Assembly: GCF_051486985.1 (NCBI RefSeq)
Contig: NZ_JAHVDV010000030.1
Span: 5,447-69,446, forward strand
DNA from: CBFFRJ01 sp051486985
Lineage (GTDB): Bacteria > Pseudomonadota > Gammaproteobacteria > Enterobacterales > Enterobacteriaceae
Direction: 5' to 3'
DNA: 64,000 nt
Positions 29,401-37,883 of the stretch are shown here, piece by piece. Position 1 is the stretch's first letter, and every line of letters begins with the position of its first letter. The position numbers and the translations under genes were made by a program. The notes beneath the pieces were generated by a model, which was given only the letters and a program-made list of their open reading frames with translations, did no database searches and was not told the DNA's origin.

Positions 29401-29817
29401 AAGATACTGGTCAAAGAGATCGGCTACGCGGGAGGAGAGCTGAAAAAGCTTACGTTTATCATCATCATCGTTGAGATAGTGGCGCAGCATGGCAAAGTCC
29501 TCGCCCTCCAGCATTCCCGGCAGCAGCGACATGAGCTTCCAGCTCATGCTCTGCTTGGTGAACGCACTCTCTTTTGGGATGTCAGGTAAAACGCGCACAA
29601 ACATATCCCAGATAAAACTGGCCGGGAGAGGAAATTCGATATTGGCGGCAATACCGAATTTTTTTGCCAGCGTCATTTGTAGCCATTGCGCCATACCGGT
29701 GCTCTGCACAAGGATGACCTCTGGTTCAAAAGGATCGTCCAGCCTGTCATTTTCAACGATGTACTCCATCAGTGCTTCCAGCACATCCAAATGGTTGGAG
29801 TGATAAACCCTTAGCAT
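26446..29817 (-). CDS. recC: RecC, exonuclease V gamma chain (Chi recognition)
   Basis: This 1123-residue scaffold subunit of RecBCD holds inactive helicase-like and nuclease-like domains and reads Chi in single-stranded DNA. The start (MLRVYHSNHLDVLEALM) and long stretches such as ICGISALPPVYLQALQALG and VCLLGMNDGIYPR match E. coli RecC (1122 residues). It begins 12 bp after ppdC, so transcription may come through from the prepilin operon as well as from its own promoter. Confidence 0.97.
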   Translation of the reverse strand: MLRVYHSNHLDVLEALMEYIVENDRLDDPFEPEVILVQSTGMAQWLQMTLAKKFGIAANIEFPLPASFIWDMFVRVLPDIPKESAFTKQSMSWKLMSLLPGMLEGEDFAMLRHYLNDDDDKRKLFQLSSRVADLFDQYLVYRPHWLTRWESGELIDGLNEAQRWQAPLWRALVEHTAALGQPHWHRANLYQRFIHKLETAKARPAGLPSRVFICGISALPPVYLQALQALGKHVDVHVLFTNPCREYWGDIKDPAFLAKLMTRHRQRLGEQRRLPLFRHSEATAGLFNSEGEQHLPNPLLASWGKLGRDYVYLLAGLEEFEEFDAFVETTPGLLLRNLQHDMLELKNSAVAGVDAQEFARSDKKRRLDPDDRSVTVHVCHSPQREVEVLHDRLLAMLEEDPQLTPRDIVVMVADIDSYSPYIQAVFGSATGERYLPYAISDRRARQAHPALEAFINLLSLPDSRFVSEDVLALLDVPVLAARFNITEEGLGYLRQWVNESGIRWGIDDDNVREFELPPTGQHTWQFGLTRMLLGYAMESRQGEWQSILPYDESSGLIAELVGHLASLLMQLKTWRLGLAQERPLEEWLPVCREMLNDFFLPDQETEAALALIEQQWQAIIAQGVEASYGEEIPLSVLRDELAQRLDQERISQRFLAGPVNICTLMPMRSIPFKVVCLLGMNDGIYPRALAPLGFDLMSHQAQRGDRSRRDDDRYLFLEALLSAQQTLYISFIGRSIQDNAERFPSVLVQELLDYIGQSHHLPGDEVLNCDESEKRVKAHICHLHPRMPFDAANFQAGEWQSYARDWLPAASQSGEPHPEFIQQLSPVPIDTLNFDQLLRFWGHPVRAFFQMRLRVSFRSEESDIPDAEPFILDGLSRYQLNQELLNALVEEQDAEKLFRRYRAAGALPYGAFGEILWETQQDEMQELADRVIAQRQPGTTMEIDLHCGGVHLTGWLPHVQPDGLLRWRPSMPSVTQGLQLWLEHLVYCASGGAGESRILVRKNGQWRFPVLAPEVASEHLALMIDGYREGMAKPLLLLPESGGAWIKACYDAANDAMLRDEATLQKAQSKFLQAFEGNMVARGEGEDVWYQRLWRTLTPEHFVQITELSQRYLLPIYRFNQPD

Positions 29818-29829
29818 ACGTACTCCTGA

Positions 29830-30150
29830 CTACTGACCGGACGGGCAATGCAGTCTGGTCATCTGCCCTTTTCTGCCTGACGGCGAAACAATAATGGCGT
29901 TGATGCTGACACATCCTGCGTCGCTTGTCTGCAACCGCTGCACCTGCCATCCCGGCGGCAAAACCTGGGTTTCCGCTTGCGTTTGTAGCCATGCGTAACG
30001 CCATAACGTGCGGTATTGACTCCAGAGCGCAAAGTCCGAAGCCAGAGTTCGTTGAAAGCCGCTAAGGGCGGTAACGATCATGACCAGTAACACCATAGCT
30101 ATCAGGACTTCAGGCAGGCTGAACCCCTTTTCTTTCATGGCAGTTCGCAT
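29830..30150 (-). CDS. ppdC: PpdC, minor pseudopilin-like protein
   Basis: This 106-residue protein has a type IV prepilin N-terminus: a short leader ending in G, the cleavage motif KGFSLPEVLIAM with Glu at +5, and a hydrophobic helix. The C-terminal half has AGCVSINAIIVSPSGRKGQMTRLHCP, as in E. coli PpdC (107). The start at 30150 has an AAGAG ribosome site. An internal ATG at 30138 overlaps the ygdB stop (ATGA) and is an alternative. It is last of the four-gene prepilin set before recC. Confidence 0.9.
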   Translation of the reverse strand: MRTAMKEKGFSLPEVLIAMVLLVMIVTALSGFQRTLASDFALWSQYRTLWRYAWLQTQAETQVLPPGWQVQRLQTSDAGCVSINAIIVSPSGRKGQMTRLHCPSGQ

Positions 30151-30542
30151 AAGGCAGTCTCTTTAAGGGGGCAGAAATCGCTCCAGCCATGAGCGGAAAA
30201 CAGCACCTTGTTTTTTTCAATGCGCCCCCCTCGCCACAATCGCTGCTCAGCGCTACCTGCTATCAATAAGACACGATTTTCCTCAAGGATACGCAGGCAA
30301 ACCCGCAGGGAGGTGCCTCGCTGTTCCAGGCATTGTACTGCGGGTTTCGCATCCCACTGCTGCATCCGTCCCCACTCCAGCGCAGACTGCACACTGGCAT
30401 AGTGCTGCAGGCTTAAACTCTCAGTGGTGACACGCTGAATATGGGTGACACGCTGCTGATTCAAGCCATTCAGCAGCAGGCTGCCAAGAAGTAAAATGAG
30501 CAGCACCAGTGCAAGTGAGGACATTCCTCGCTGGCGGTTCAT
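30135..30542 (-). CDS. ygdB: YgdB, prepilin operon protein (DUF2509)
   Basis: This 135-residue protein has one N-terminal membrane helix (LALVLLILLLGSLLLNGL) after MNRQRGMSS, and four cysteines in the exported part. It resembles a PilX/GspK-like minor component. It overlaps ppdB (ATGA) upstream and ppdC downstream, so the four genes form one coupled operon. No biochemical function is established to my knowledge. Confidence 0.88.
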   Translation of the reverse strand: MNRQRGMSSLALVLLILLLGSLLLNGLNQQRVTHIQRVTTESLSLQHYASVQSALEWGRMQQWDAKPAVQCLEQRGTSLRVCLRILEENRVLLIAGSAEQRLWRGGRIEKNKVLFSAHGWSDFCPLKETALCELP

Positions 30543-31102
30543 AAGTTAAAACCCGTCACGCTAAAAGTCGCGTTAACTACGCGTGTGGCCTGTCCCTTAA
30601 CCCTTCCACTCAGACTGAGACTGAATACGGGGTGAAAACCGGGTACTTGCTGCCTTCTGATAAAGAAACCGTCGATGGTTACCACTGCCGGATCGGTCAT
30701 TTTGTCCCAGCCTTTACCCTCGCAGGACGTTGCCCCCCGAAGCGTTTCCAGTACGCCGCTTTGCAGGCGAAACCCTGTTTGATCGGCATCACTTGCTGGC
30801 GTGGTTTCCCAGCGTCCGTTACTGTTTGCATCCCATTGCACTATCACACATTCTCCTGAGCGCCCTATTATTACCGGCTGGCCTGCACAGCTGCCGTTAC
30901 AGTACCCGGCACGCTGAAGATGCCGCGCTACGGTATAAATACGTTGCCAGAGTTCATCTTCCAGCATTTGAGCACGGGTTTGTTGCAAGACCCCAAGCTG
31001 CACTGCAGGCAGGAAACGGGCCGCTGCGAGTAATAAGACACTGCCGATCGCCATTGCCAGTAGCGTCTCCAGTAACGAAAAGCCGTTTTGTTTCGCTAAC
31101 AT
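30539..31102 (-). CDS. ppdB: PpdB, minor pseudopilin-like protein
   Basis: From the ATG at 31102 the protein has 187 residues, equal to E. coli PpdB. It shows the prepilin motif NGFSLLETLLAMAIGSVLLL and the C-terminal part CVIVQWDANSNGRWE and GATSCEGKGWDK. A longer reading from 31165 would push the leader to about 28 residues and deep into ppdA, so I reject it. It overlaps the end of ppdA by 7 bp and the start of ygdB by 4 bp. Confidence 0.9.
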   Translation of the reverse strand: MLAKQNGFSLLETLLAMAIGSVLLLAAARFLPAVQLGVLQQTRAQMLEDELWQRIYTVARHLQRAGYCNGSCAGQPVIIGRSGECVIVQWDANSNGRWETTPASDADQTGFRLQSGVLETLRGATSCEGKGWDKMTDPAVVTIDGFFIRRQQVPGFHPVFSLSLSGRVKGQATRVVNATFSVTGFNL

Positions 31103-31557
31103 ACGTCTTCCGATGATGACTGACACATCCTGATTCTCCCCCACCCTGAAACCACTATGCGCCACTCCCCTGCCCCGTTTTTAATGCGGATATGCCCACC
31201 CCATGCCGTGTTGCGTAAACCATAAAATCCTAACGATGGTGTTATCTCTACCAATGCAACCTCAGGCCAGGCCGGGCGTAAGGTATAGCGTGAACCCGCC
31301 TGACACTGTGCCGTTAAATGGGTATGCAAACACCAGCTTGCGCCATCGCGTGACGCCGCGAGCAACTGCTCACGCGAGTGCCAGTTCGCATCATCACGCA
31401 ACATTTCCAGAAACTGCCGCACCTGAACCGCGGTTTGCCATAGCCGCTGCTGCGCCTGCCAGTAACGCCAGCCAGAGAGCCCCGCCCCACTGAGAATGGC
31501 GATCAACGCGACCGCCACCATTGTTTCTATTAGGGTAAATCCGCATTCTCGTTTCAT
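31096..31557 (-). CDS. ppdA: PpdA, minor pseudopilin-like protein
   Basis: This 153-residue prepilin-like protein begins MKRECGFTLIETMVAVALIA, with peptidase cleavage expected after the Gly and Glu at +5. It is first of the ppdA-ppdB-ygdB-ppdC set. In E. coli these minor pseudopilins can prime pilus or type II secretion pseudopilus assembly, though expression is low in the laboratory. The gap to the thyA terminator (31558-31692) presumably holds the promoter. Confidence 0.9.
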   Translation of the reverse strand: MKRECGFTLIETMVAVALIAILSGAGLSGWRYWQAQQRLWQTAVQVRQFLEMLRDDANWHSREQLLAASRDGASWCLHTHLTAQCQAGSRYTLRPAWPEVALVEITPSLGFYGLRNTAWGGHIRIKNGAGEWRIVVSGWGRIRMCQSSSEDVC

Positions 31558-31692
31558 GTCCGCACTCTGCCGCCAGCGATATTTATTTTCGAGCAGAGTT
31601 TGTGGAATTTACGAGACGCGCCGGAGATGGGTGACGGTTTTGCAGGGCGTTGCAACGCAGCCGGAAAGCGGGTCGGAAAAGGAGAAACAGAT

Positions 31693-31722
31693 AAAAAAAA
31701 ACCGGCACCCGAAGGTACCGGT
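31693..31722 (-). terminator. Terminator of lgt-thyA
   Basis: On the minus strand ACCGGTACC-TTCG-GGTGCCGGT (9-bp stem with one U-G pair and a UUCG tetraloop) is followed by eight T. It is 18 bp after the thyA stop. Confidence 0.9.
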
Positions 31723-31740
31723 TATGAGATGCTCACCGGG

Positions 31741-32535
31741 TCAGATAGCTACCGGAGCCTTGATGGCAGGATGCGGATCGTAACCTTCTATTTCGAAATC
31801 TTCAAAACGATAGTCGAACAACGAATCAGGTTTACGTTTGATAACCAACGTCGGCAGGGCACGTGGTTCACGACTTAACTGCAGATGCGTTTGTTCAAGG
31901 TGATTGCTGTACAAGTGGGTATCGCCACCTGTCCAGACAAAATCCCCAACGTCCAGATCGCACTGCTGCGCCATCATATGCACCAGCAACGCGTAGCTGG
32001 CAATGTTGAAAGGCAGACCGAGGAATACGTCACAGGAGCGCTGGTAGAGCTGGCAGGAAAGTTTTCCATCTGCAACATAGAACTGGAAGAAGGCGTGGCA
32101 CGGGGCAAGGGCCATTTTATCCAGTTCACCGACGTTCCAGGCTGAAACAATAATCCGGCGAGAGTCCGGGTCATTTTTGATCTGATTGATAACCGTGCTT
32201 ATCTGGTCGATATGACGGCCATCAGGCGTAGGCCAGGCGCGCCACTGTTTGCCATAGACCGGACCCAGATCACCGTGTTCGTCAGCCCATTCGTCCCAGA
32301 TGGTGACCTTGTTCTCTTTCAGGTACGCCGTGTTGGTGTCGCCCTGCAAAAACCACAACAGCTCATGAATAATTGAGCGTAAATGGCAGCGCTTGGTTGT
32401 CACCAGCGGAAAGCCATCCTGCAGGTTAAAACGCATCTGATGACCAAAAATAGAGATCGTGCCGGTCCCTGTACGGTCGTTTTTCGGGGTGCCCTCATCG
32501 AGCACCTTTTGCATCAGTTCTAAATACTGTTTCAT
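31741..32535 (-). CDS. thyA: ThyA, thymidylate synthase
   Basis: This enzyme makes dTMP from dUMP with methylene-tetrahydrofolate. It has 264 residues, the E. coli length. The catalytic cysteine is Cys146 in LAPCHAFFQFYV. RTGTGT (21-26), SRRIIVSAWNV and the C-terminal YDPHPAIKAPVAI are typical. It starts 6 bp after lgt on the same strand, so it is in one operon with lgt, as in E. coli. Confidence 0.98.
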   Translation of the reverse strand: MKQYLELMQKVLDEGTPKNDRTGTGTISIFGHQMRFNLQDGFPLVTTKRCHLRSIIHELLWFLQGDTNTAYLKENKVTIWDEWADEHGDLGPVYGKQWRAWPTPDGRHIDQISTVINQIKNDPDSRRIIVSAWNVGELDKMALAPCHAFFQFYVADGKLSCQLYQRSCDVFLGLPFNIASYALLVHMMAQQCDLDVGDFVWTGGDTHLYSNHLEQTHLQLSREPRALPTLVIKRKPDSLFDYRFEDFEIEGYDPHPAIKAPVAI

Positions 32536-32541
32536 GGTTCC

Positions 32542-33417
32542 TCAGGAAACGTGTTGCGGCGCACGACGACGATACGCCCAGACCATCATGGCAATGCCCG
32601 CGACGATCATCGGGATGGACAGAATTTGACCCATACTGATGTACTGCACCCAGGTGCCAGTAAACTGCGCATCCGGCTGGCGGAAGAATTCAACGATGAT
32701 ACGAAACGCGCCATAACCGATCAGGAACAGGCCCGACACCGCGCCCATAGGACGTGGTTTGCGAATGTAGAGATTGAGGATGATAAACAGCACAACCCCT
32801 TCCAGCGCCAGCTCGTACAACTGAGACATATGGCGCGGCAGTACGCCGTAGGTATCGAAAATCGACTGCCACTCAGGGTGAGAAGGCAGCAAAGCCATAT
32901 CTTCAGCGCGTGAGCCCGGGAAGAGCATCGCCAGCGGGAAATTAGGATCCACGCGTCCCCACAGCTCGCCATTGATAAAGTTGCCTAAACGACCGGCACC
33001 CAGACCAAACGGAATTAATGGGGCGATGAAATCAGCCACCTGGAAGAAGTGACGTTTCGTGCGTTTAGCGAAGACCAGCATCACTACAATCACGCCGAGC
33101 AGGCCGCCATGGAATGACATGCCACCGTCCCATACACGGAACAGATAGAGCGGATCGCTCAGGAAGACTGGGAAATTGTAGAACAGAACGTAGCCGATAC
33201 GTCCGCCGAGGAAGACCCCGAGGAAACCGGCATAGAGCAGATTCTCTACTTCATTTTTGGTCCAGCCACTGTCAGGGCGACCTGCGCGACGGGTGGCAAG
33301 CCACATGGCAAAAATAAACCCAACCAGGTACATCATGCCGTACCAGTGTAGCGAAACGGGTCCAAGGGAGAAAATCACCGGGTCAAAGTCCGGGAAACGC
33401 AGATAGCCACTATTCAT
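32542..33417 (-). CDS. lgt: Lgt, prolipoprotein diacylglyceryl transferase
   Basis: This 291-residue inner-membrane enzyme with about seven membrane segments transfers diacylglycerol from phosphatidylglycerol to the lipobox cysteine of prolipoproteins. The Lgt signature is GAGRLGNFINGELWGR. The essential His is in GGMSFHGGLLG, and GGRIGYVLFYN precedes it. The upstream gap of 238 bp to ptsP has no ORF. Confidence 0.97.
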   Translation of the reverse strand: MNSGYLRFPDFDPVIFSLGPVSLHWYGMMYLVGFIFAMWLATRRAGRPDSGWTKNEVENLLYAGFLGVFLGGRIGYVLFYNFPVFLSDPLYLFRVWDGGMSFHGGLLGVIVVMLVFAKRTKRHFFQVADFIAPLIPFGLGAGRLGNFINGELWGRVDPNFPLAMLFPGSRAEDMALLPSHPEWQSIFDTYGVLPRHMSQLYELALEGVVLFIILNLYIRKPRPMGAVSGLFLIGYGAFRIIVEFFRQPDAQFTGTWVQYISMGQILSIPMIVAGIAMMVWAYRRRAPQHVS

Positions 33418-33655
33418 CTGTCACCACAACTTGTTGTTATTCCGCCGAAAGTGGACAGCGGTATAGATACGCGTCCAGGATAGGGGACGCTCCAAAGTCG
33501 CGAATAATAGCATATTGCTTGCAGGCAGGATGCGGCGAAGTTGTAAAAGATATGTATACCGATAATCCGTTACACCACAGGTATCTTGGATGCCTGCAAT
33601 CGGGAGGGTTCAGAATCGACGATGGCGTTTCGCACCGTTGCCGGGGGGGTATCGC

Positions 33656-35902
33656 CTACAGCCCACCGCGAATCAGCCCACCCAGACCCCGCCGCTCCAT
33701 AAACGCAGCAATCTGGTGACGAACTTCGGTGGCCAGTTGTGCGTCAAGCGCACGGTTAGCCAGCGTCTGCGCTTCAGTGAAGTCAATGCGGCGCAGCAGG
33801 TATTTAATACGCGCCACCGAGCGACCATTCATCGACAGATGATTAAAGCCAAGCCCAATCAGGATCGCGACACACATCGGGTCGCCGGCCATCTCACCGC
33901 ATAAGCAAAGCTCAATGCCAAGGCGGTCCGTCTCTTTGGCAATCATGGCCAGCGCGCGCAAAACCGCCGGGTTCAGGCTGTCGTACATATTTGCTACGTG
34001 GGTATTATTGCGATCCACCGCCAGAATGTACTGGGTAAGGTCGTTGGTGCCAATTGAGATAAAATCGACCCGATTCACCAGATGCGAAATCATAAAGACC
34101 ATCGAAGGGACTTCGAGCATCACACCGATCCGCGGTTTCGGGATCGCATAGCCTATCATCTCTTCCACTTCGCGGCCGGCCCGTTCTATTAACCGTCGCG
34201 CCTCATCCACCTCGTCAATATTGGTAATCATCGGCAATAAGATGCTGAGATTGCCGCTGGCAGCATTAGCGCGCAGCATGGCACGAACCTGGACGAGAAA
34301 GATCTCCGGTTGATCGAGCGTAATACGGATGCCACGCCAGCCAAGACACGGGTTTTCCTCGCTGATGGGCATGTAAGGCAGCTGCTTATCCGCACCAATA
34401 TCCAGCGTTCGCAACGTGACGGATTTATCGTTGAACATCTGCAACATGCCCTGATATTGCGCCACCTGCTCCTCTTCAGAGGGGAAGCCGCTTTGCAACA
34501 TAAAAGGGATTTCGGTGCGGTAAAGTCCAATGCCGTCAACGCGGCTGCCAAGTTTTTCCTCATGCTCAGGGCTCAACCCCGCATTAAGCATCACCTTAAT
34601 GCGTTCGCCGCTTTTCAGGTGGGCGGCACGATTTACATCATCTTCTGCCAGCCGGGTTAACTCATTCTCTTCGGTAATGAGACGCTGGTATTCCTGCAGC
34701 AGGACGGGTTCAGGATCGACAAGTAACTCCCCCCGATAACCGTCCACCACCAGCGTTCTGCGATGAAGGACCGAGGGCTGGATATCCGCACCCATGACCG
34801 TTGGAATGCCCAGCGCACGCACCATAATGGCTGCGTGTGAGTTGGCCGCACCGTCGCGTACCACGACACCTGCAAGCCTGTCGTGCGGTAATTCTGCCAG
34901 CGTGGTGGCCGACAGTTCATCTGCCACCAGCACAAAACGCTCAGGCCAGGTATTTGGGCTCTGAATGTTGTCATCAAGATGGAAGAGCAGGCGCTGGCCC
35001 AGCGTGCGTAAGTCACCGGAACGTTCTTTCAGGTAGCCATCGCTGAGGGAGGCAAACTGTTCGGCAAACTTCTCAATCACGGTCTTCACCGCCCATTCTG
35101 CCACCAGGCCTTTATCGACTTCGGCAAAGAGTTCGCGACGCAGACGTGCATCGGACAGCAGATGCGAATAAAGATCGAAGATGGCGGCAGTCTCTTTTTG
35201 CGCCCCCGCGGAAAAACGTTTGCTGTAGCGACGAAATTCACTCGCCGCCTCTTCCAGGGCGCTGGTCAGTCGTTCACGTTCCAGCGTCGTATTGAGCGTC
35301 GACGCTTCGTAAACCTGCTCCATCAGTGGCAGGGTTTCATCCATCCACCCTTGTGCAATCGCAACACCCGACGAGGCCGGCAGCGCACGAATTCGCGTCT
35401 GACGATACTGACCAAACAGGGCGTTTAACTGGGACTGCGAAAGGATTGCCGCCATTTGCGTGGCGAGCGTAACAAGAAAAGACTCTTCACTTTCGTCGAA
35501 CTGACGCAGCTCACGCTGCTGGACGACCAACACGCCAAGCAGCTGGCGACGCTGAATGATAGGCACCCCAAGAAACGCGCGAAAGCGCTCTTCTTTTACG
35601 GCGGGGATGAATTTAAAACTGGGATGCTTTTGCGCATCAGCCAGGTTGATAGGCTCAGCGAGCCTGCCAACCAGACCGACAATACCCTGATCGAATGCGA
35701 GTGTGACCGTGCGCCCGCGCGGCTTTTTTAAACCGCGCGTTGCCATCAGGTAATAACAGCGTCTGTCATGGTCAGCGAGGTAAACAGAACACACCTCGGT
35801 GTCCATCGCATGACAAATATCTGTGACCAGAATTTCCAGCGCTTCGTTTAAACGCGGTGCGCTGGCGACTTTCTCAACGATCTCTCGCAGTCGGGTGAGC
35901 AT
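33656..35902 (-). CDS. ptsP: PtsP, enzyme I-Ntr of the nitrogen PTS
   Basis: This 748-residue enzyme phosphorylates NPr from PEP. It has an N-terminal GAF domain (about 1-150, NifA-like, glutamine sensor), a phosphohistidine domain with His356 in GAANSHAAIMVRALG, and a C-terminal PEP-binding TIM barrel (GIGLYRTEIPFM, SIGTNDLTQYILAVDR, CLCGEMAGDP). Length matches E. coli exactly. It follows rppH by 12 bp and is probably co-transcribed with it. Confidence 0.97.
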   Translation of the reverse strand: MLTRLREIVEKVASAPRLNEALEILVTDICHAMDTEVCSVYLADHDRRCYYLMATRGLKKPRGRTVTLAFDQGIVGLVGRLAEPINLADAQKHPSFKFIPAVKEERFRAFLGVPIIQRRQLLGVLVVQQRELRQFDESEESFLVTLATQMAAILSQSQLNALFGQYRQTRIRALPASSGVAIAQGWMDETLPLMEQVYEASTLNTTLERERLTSALEEAASEFRRYSKRFSAGAQKETAAIFDLYSHLLSDARLRRELFAEVDKGLVAEWAVKTVIEKFAEQFASLSDGYLKERSGDLRTLGQRLLFHLDDNIQSPNTWPERFVLVADELSATTLAELPHDRLAGVVVRDGAANSHAAIMVRALGIPTVMGADIQPSVLHRRTLVVDGYRGELLVDPEPVLLQEYQRLITEENELTRLAEDDVNRAAHLKSGERIKVMLNAGLSPEHEEKLGSRVDGIGLYRTEIPFMLQSGFPSEEEQVAQYQGMLQMFNDKSVTLRTLDIGADKQLPYMPISEENPCLGWRGIRITLDQPEIFLVQVRAMLRANAASGNLSILLPMITNIDEVDEARRLIERAGREVEEMIGYAIPKPRIGVMLEVPSMVFMISHLVNRVDFISIGTNDLTQYILAVDRNNTHVANMYDSLNPAVLRALAMIAKETDRLGIELCLCGEMAGDPMCVAILIGLGFNHLSMNGRSVARIKYLLRRIDFTEAQTLANRALDAQLATEVRHQIAAFMERRGLGGLIRGGL

Positions 35903-35914
35903 AATGTGCGTGGC

Positions 35915-36445
35915 TTAACCTCTTTTACGTCGCCAGGCAGGAGCATTTTGCGGCTTAGGTGGTGTTTCCTGAAGCGACATCACTGCGCCTGCAAATTCTT
36001 TCATCACCCGTCGGTAGACATCGCGCTTAAACGACACCACCTGACGAACAGGATACCAGTAACTTACCCATCGCCAGCCATCAAACTCAGGGGTACTACT
36101 GGTTTGCATATTAACGTCAGCATCACTACTGACCAATTGCAAAAGAAACCACTTTTGTTTCTGGCCGATACAAACCGGCTTTGTGTCCCAACGCACCAAA
36201 CGTTTCGGTAACTTGTAACGCAACCAGTTACGGGTAGAAGCAAGGATTCGAACATCTTTACGATTTAAGCCCACTTCCTCGAACAGTTCCCGGTACATTG
36301 CCTGCTCCGGAGATTCACCAGGATTGATTCCCCCCTGGGGGAATTGCCATGAGTGCTGTCCGAAGCGTCTGGCCCACATAACCTGGCCCTGCCGATTACA
36401 GATTACGATACCCACATTTGGGCGGTAGCCATCGTCATCAATCAC
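35915..36445 (-). CDS. rppH: RppH, RNA pyrophosphohydrolase
   Basis: This 176-residue Nudix hydrolase removes pyrophosphate from the 5' triphosphate end of mRNAs and so triggers RNase E decay. The Nudix box GGINPGESPEQAM...RELFEEVGL spans residues 38-60 with all catalytic Glu present. It is first in the rppH-ptsP operon, and the DnaA-box region lies upstream of it. Confidence 0.97.
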   Translation of the reverse strand: MIDDDGYRPNVGIVICNRQGQVMWARRFGQHSWQFPQGGINPGESPEQAMYRELFEEVGLNRKDVRILASTRNWLRYKLPKRLVRWDTKPVCIGQKQKWFLLQLVSSDADVNMQTSSTPEFDGWRWVSYWYPVRQVVSFKRDVYRRVMKEFAGAVMSLQETPPKPQNAPAWRRKRG

Positions 36446-36612
36446 CGGACTACCTCAAAATAAACCTGAATCAAACGATTGTTTCACACTCGTGGAAAAC
36501 GGTAAACCACTCAATTACAGCGGAACAAACGGATAACAATTGAATAACTCACAGTTATCGCCATAGTTATAAACAGACGCCCCCTGACGGATCGGGTTTT
36601 ATTCACGTTTTC

Positions 36613-36937
36613 TGTGGATAGAGTTGTGAAGAACCCGAGGTTTACCACGGGAAAACCCAGAGTTATCCGAAAACAGCTGAATTATCGCTGCAAAATAAAT
36701 GCCTTTCATTCATAGCGTTACATTTAAATTTTTGATGATTACATTGCATAATGTGACGATCATCACCTTACCGATCCTTCGACTGATGAAAGATCGAACA
36801 ACGTCGTTTTTATCCACAGATTATGCCACTATCTTAGGCACATTTTGCGCAAAAATTGGAATTTCGTCGCGCGTCAAGGCTGTAGATCGAACCAGTAGTG
36901 AGAGTTTTACCCAGTTATCCCATTTTTCTGTGGATAA
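36613..36937. promoter_or_regulatory. DARS2-like DnaA-reactivating region
   Basis: The 678-bp gap between rppH and mutH has no gene but carries DnaA boxes. There is a perfect TTATCCACA at 36810-36818, a perfect inverted TGTGGATAA at 36929-36937, and TGTGGATAG at 36613-36621. Weaker ones are TTATCCGAA at 36663 and TTATCCCAT at 36915, the latter facing the perfect inverted box 5 bp away. A near-consensus IHF site (TAAATTTTTGATG) is at 36725-36737. In E. coli the mutH-rppH gap is the site of DARS2, which regenerates ATP-DnaA, so position and content agree. The 82-codon ORF here is not convincing as a gene. Confidence 0.8.
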
Positions 36938-37123
36938 CATGGTGTAAGATCCTGTTCATTGTCAGTGACCAGATTTGAACAACTTCATGCTTTGTTGCGC
37001 AACTGAGAGGTCACGAGAGAAAAATGACTTAGTAATCAGGTAGTTTTTTATCATTTTCCCAAATGCAGACGTTTAATTCACACGGTGTATAAATGCTGTT
37101 CATTTTTTAACCAAGGTCTGAGT

Positions 37124-37819
37124 ATGTCCGAACTTTGTCCACTCACATCCCCACCGCAATCTGAAACCCAGCTTTTTTTACAGGCCCAGTCTCTGGCCGG
37201 TTACACGCTCGGTGAACTTGCCACACGCATTGGCCTGCCCGTTCCCCGGGATCTTAAACGTGATAAAGGCTGGACCGGCATCCTACTGGAGCAATGGCTT
37301 GGCGCGAGTGCGGGCAGCAAACCGGAGCAGGATTTCGCCCATTTAGGCGTTGAATTGAAAACCATTCCTGTGGATAGCGCAGGACGTCCTTTGGAAACTA
37401 CCTTTGTCTGCGTCGCTCCCTTAACGGGCAACACCGGCGTGAGCTGGGAAACCAGCCACGTGCGCCATAAGTTACATCGCGTGTTGTGGATCCCTATCGA
37501 AGGATCGCGCGACATCCCTGTTGGCGAGCGGCGGGTTGGCTCTCCCCTGCTCTGGAGCCCTGATGATGAAGAAGAGAGACAGCTTCGCCTGGACTGGGAA
37601 GAACTGATGGATTTGATTGTTCTCGGTCACGTCGAACGCATTACCGCCCGTCACGGGGATGTTTTGCAGCTTCGACCAAAAGCCGCAAACAGCAAAGCGC
37701 TTACCGAGGCGGTCGGCGCGAAGGGAGAGCGCATAATGACGCTGCCCCGTGGATTCTATCTGAAAAAGAATTTCACCGGCGCCCTGCTGGCGCGGCATTT
37801 CTTTATTCAGGGGGATTAA
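37124..37819 (+). CDS. mutH: MutH, mismatch-repair endonuclease
   Basis: This methyl-directed endonuclease nicks the unmethylated strand at hemimethylated GATC after activation by MutL. From the ATG at 37124 it has 231 residues (E. coli 229). The active-site residues Asp70, Glu77 and Lys79 lie in QDFAHLGVELKT, with RHGDVLQLRPKAAN and LPRGFYLKKNFT further on. Thirteen upstream in-frame codons (from 37085) are not conserved and are left out. Confidence 0.96.
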   Translation: MSELCPLTSPPQSETQLFLQAQSLAGYTLGELATRIGLPVPRDLKRDKGWTGILLEQWLGASAGSKPEQDFAHLGVELKTIPVDSAGRPLETTFVCVAPLTGNTGVSWETSHVRHKLHRVLWIPIEGSRDIPVGERRVGSPLLWSPDDEEERQLRLDWEELMDLIVLGHVERITARHGDVLQLRPKAANSKALTEAVGAKGERIMTLPRGFYLKKNFTGALLARHFFIQGD

Positions 37820-37883
37820 TTTTTTACCTCTGCCCGCCTCACGCTTATAATCAGCGCTTCTTCATTTGGCAGGACTTTTATAG

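Noticed and set aside
36699..36947. 82-codon ORF in the rppH-mutH gap
   Set aside because: It has no ribosome site or recognised homologue and covers the DnaA boxes, which explain the sequence better.
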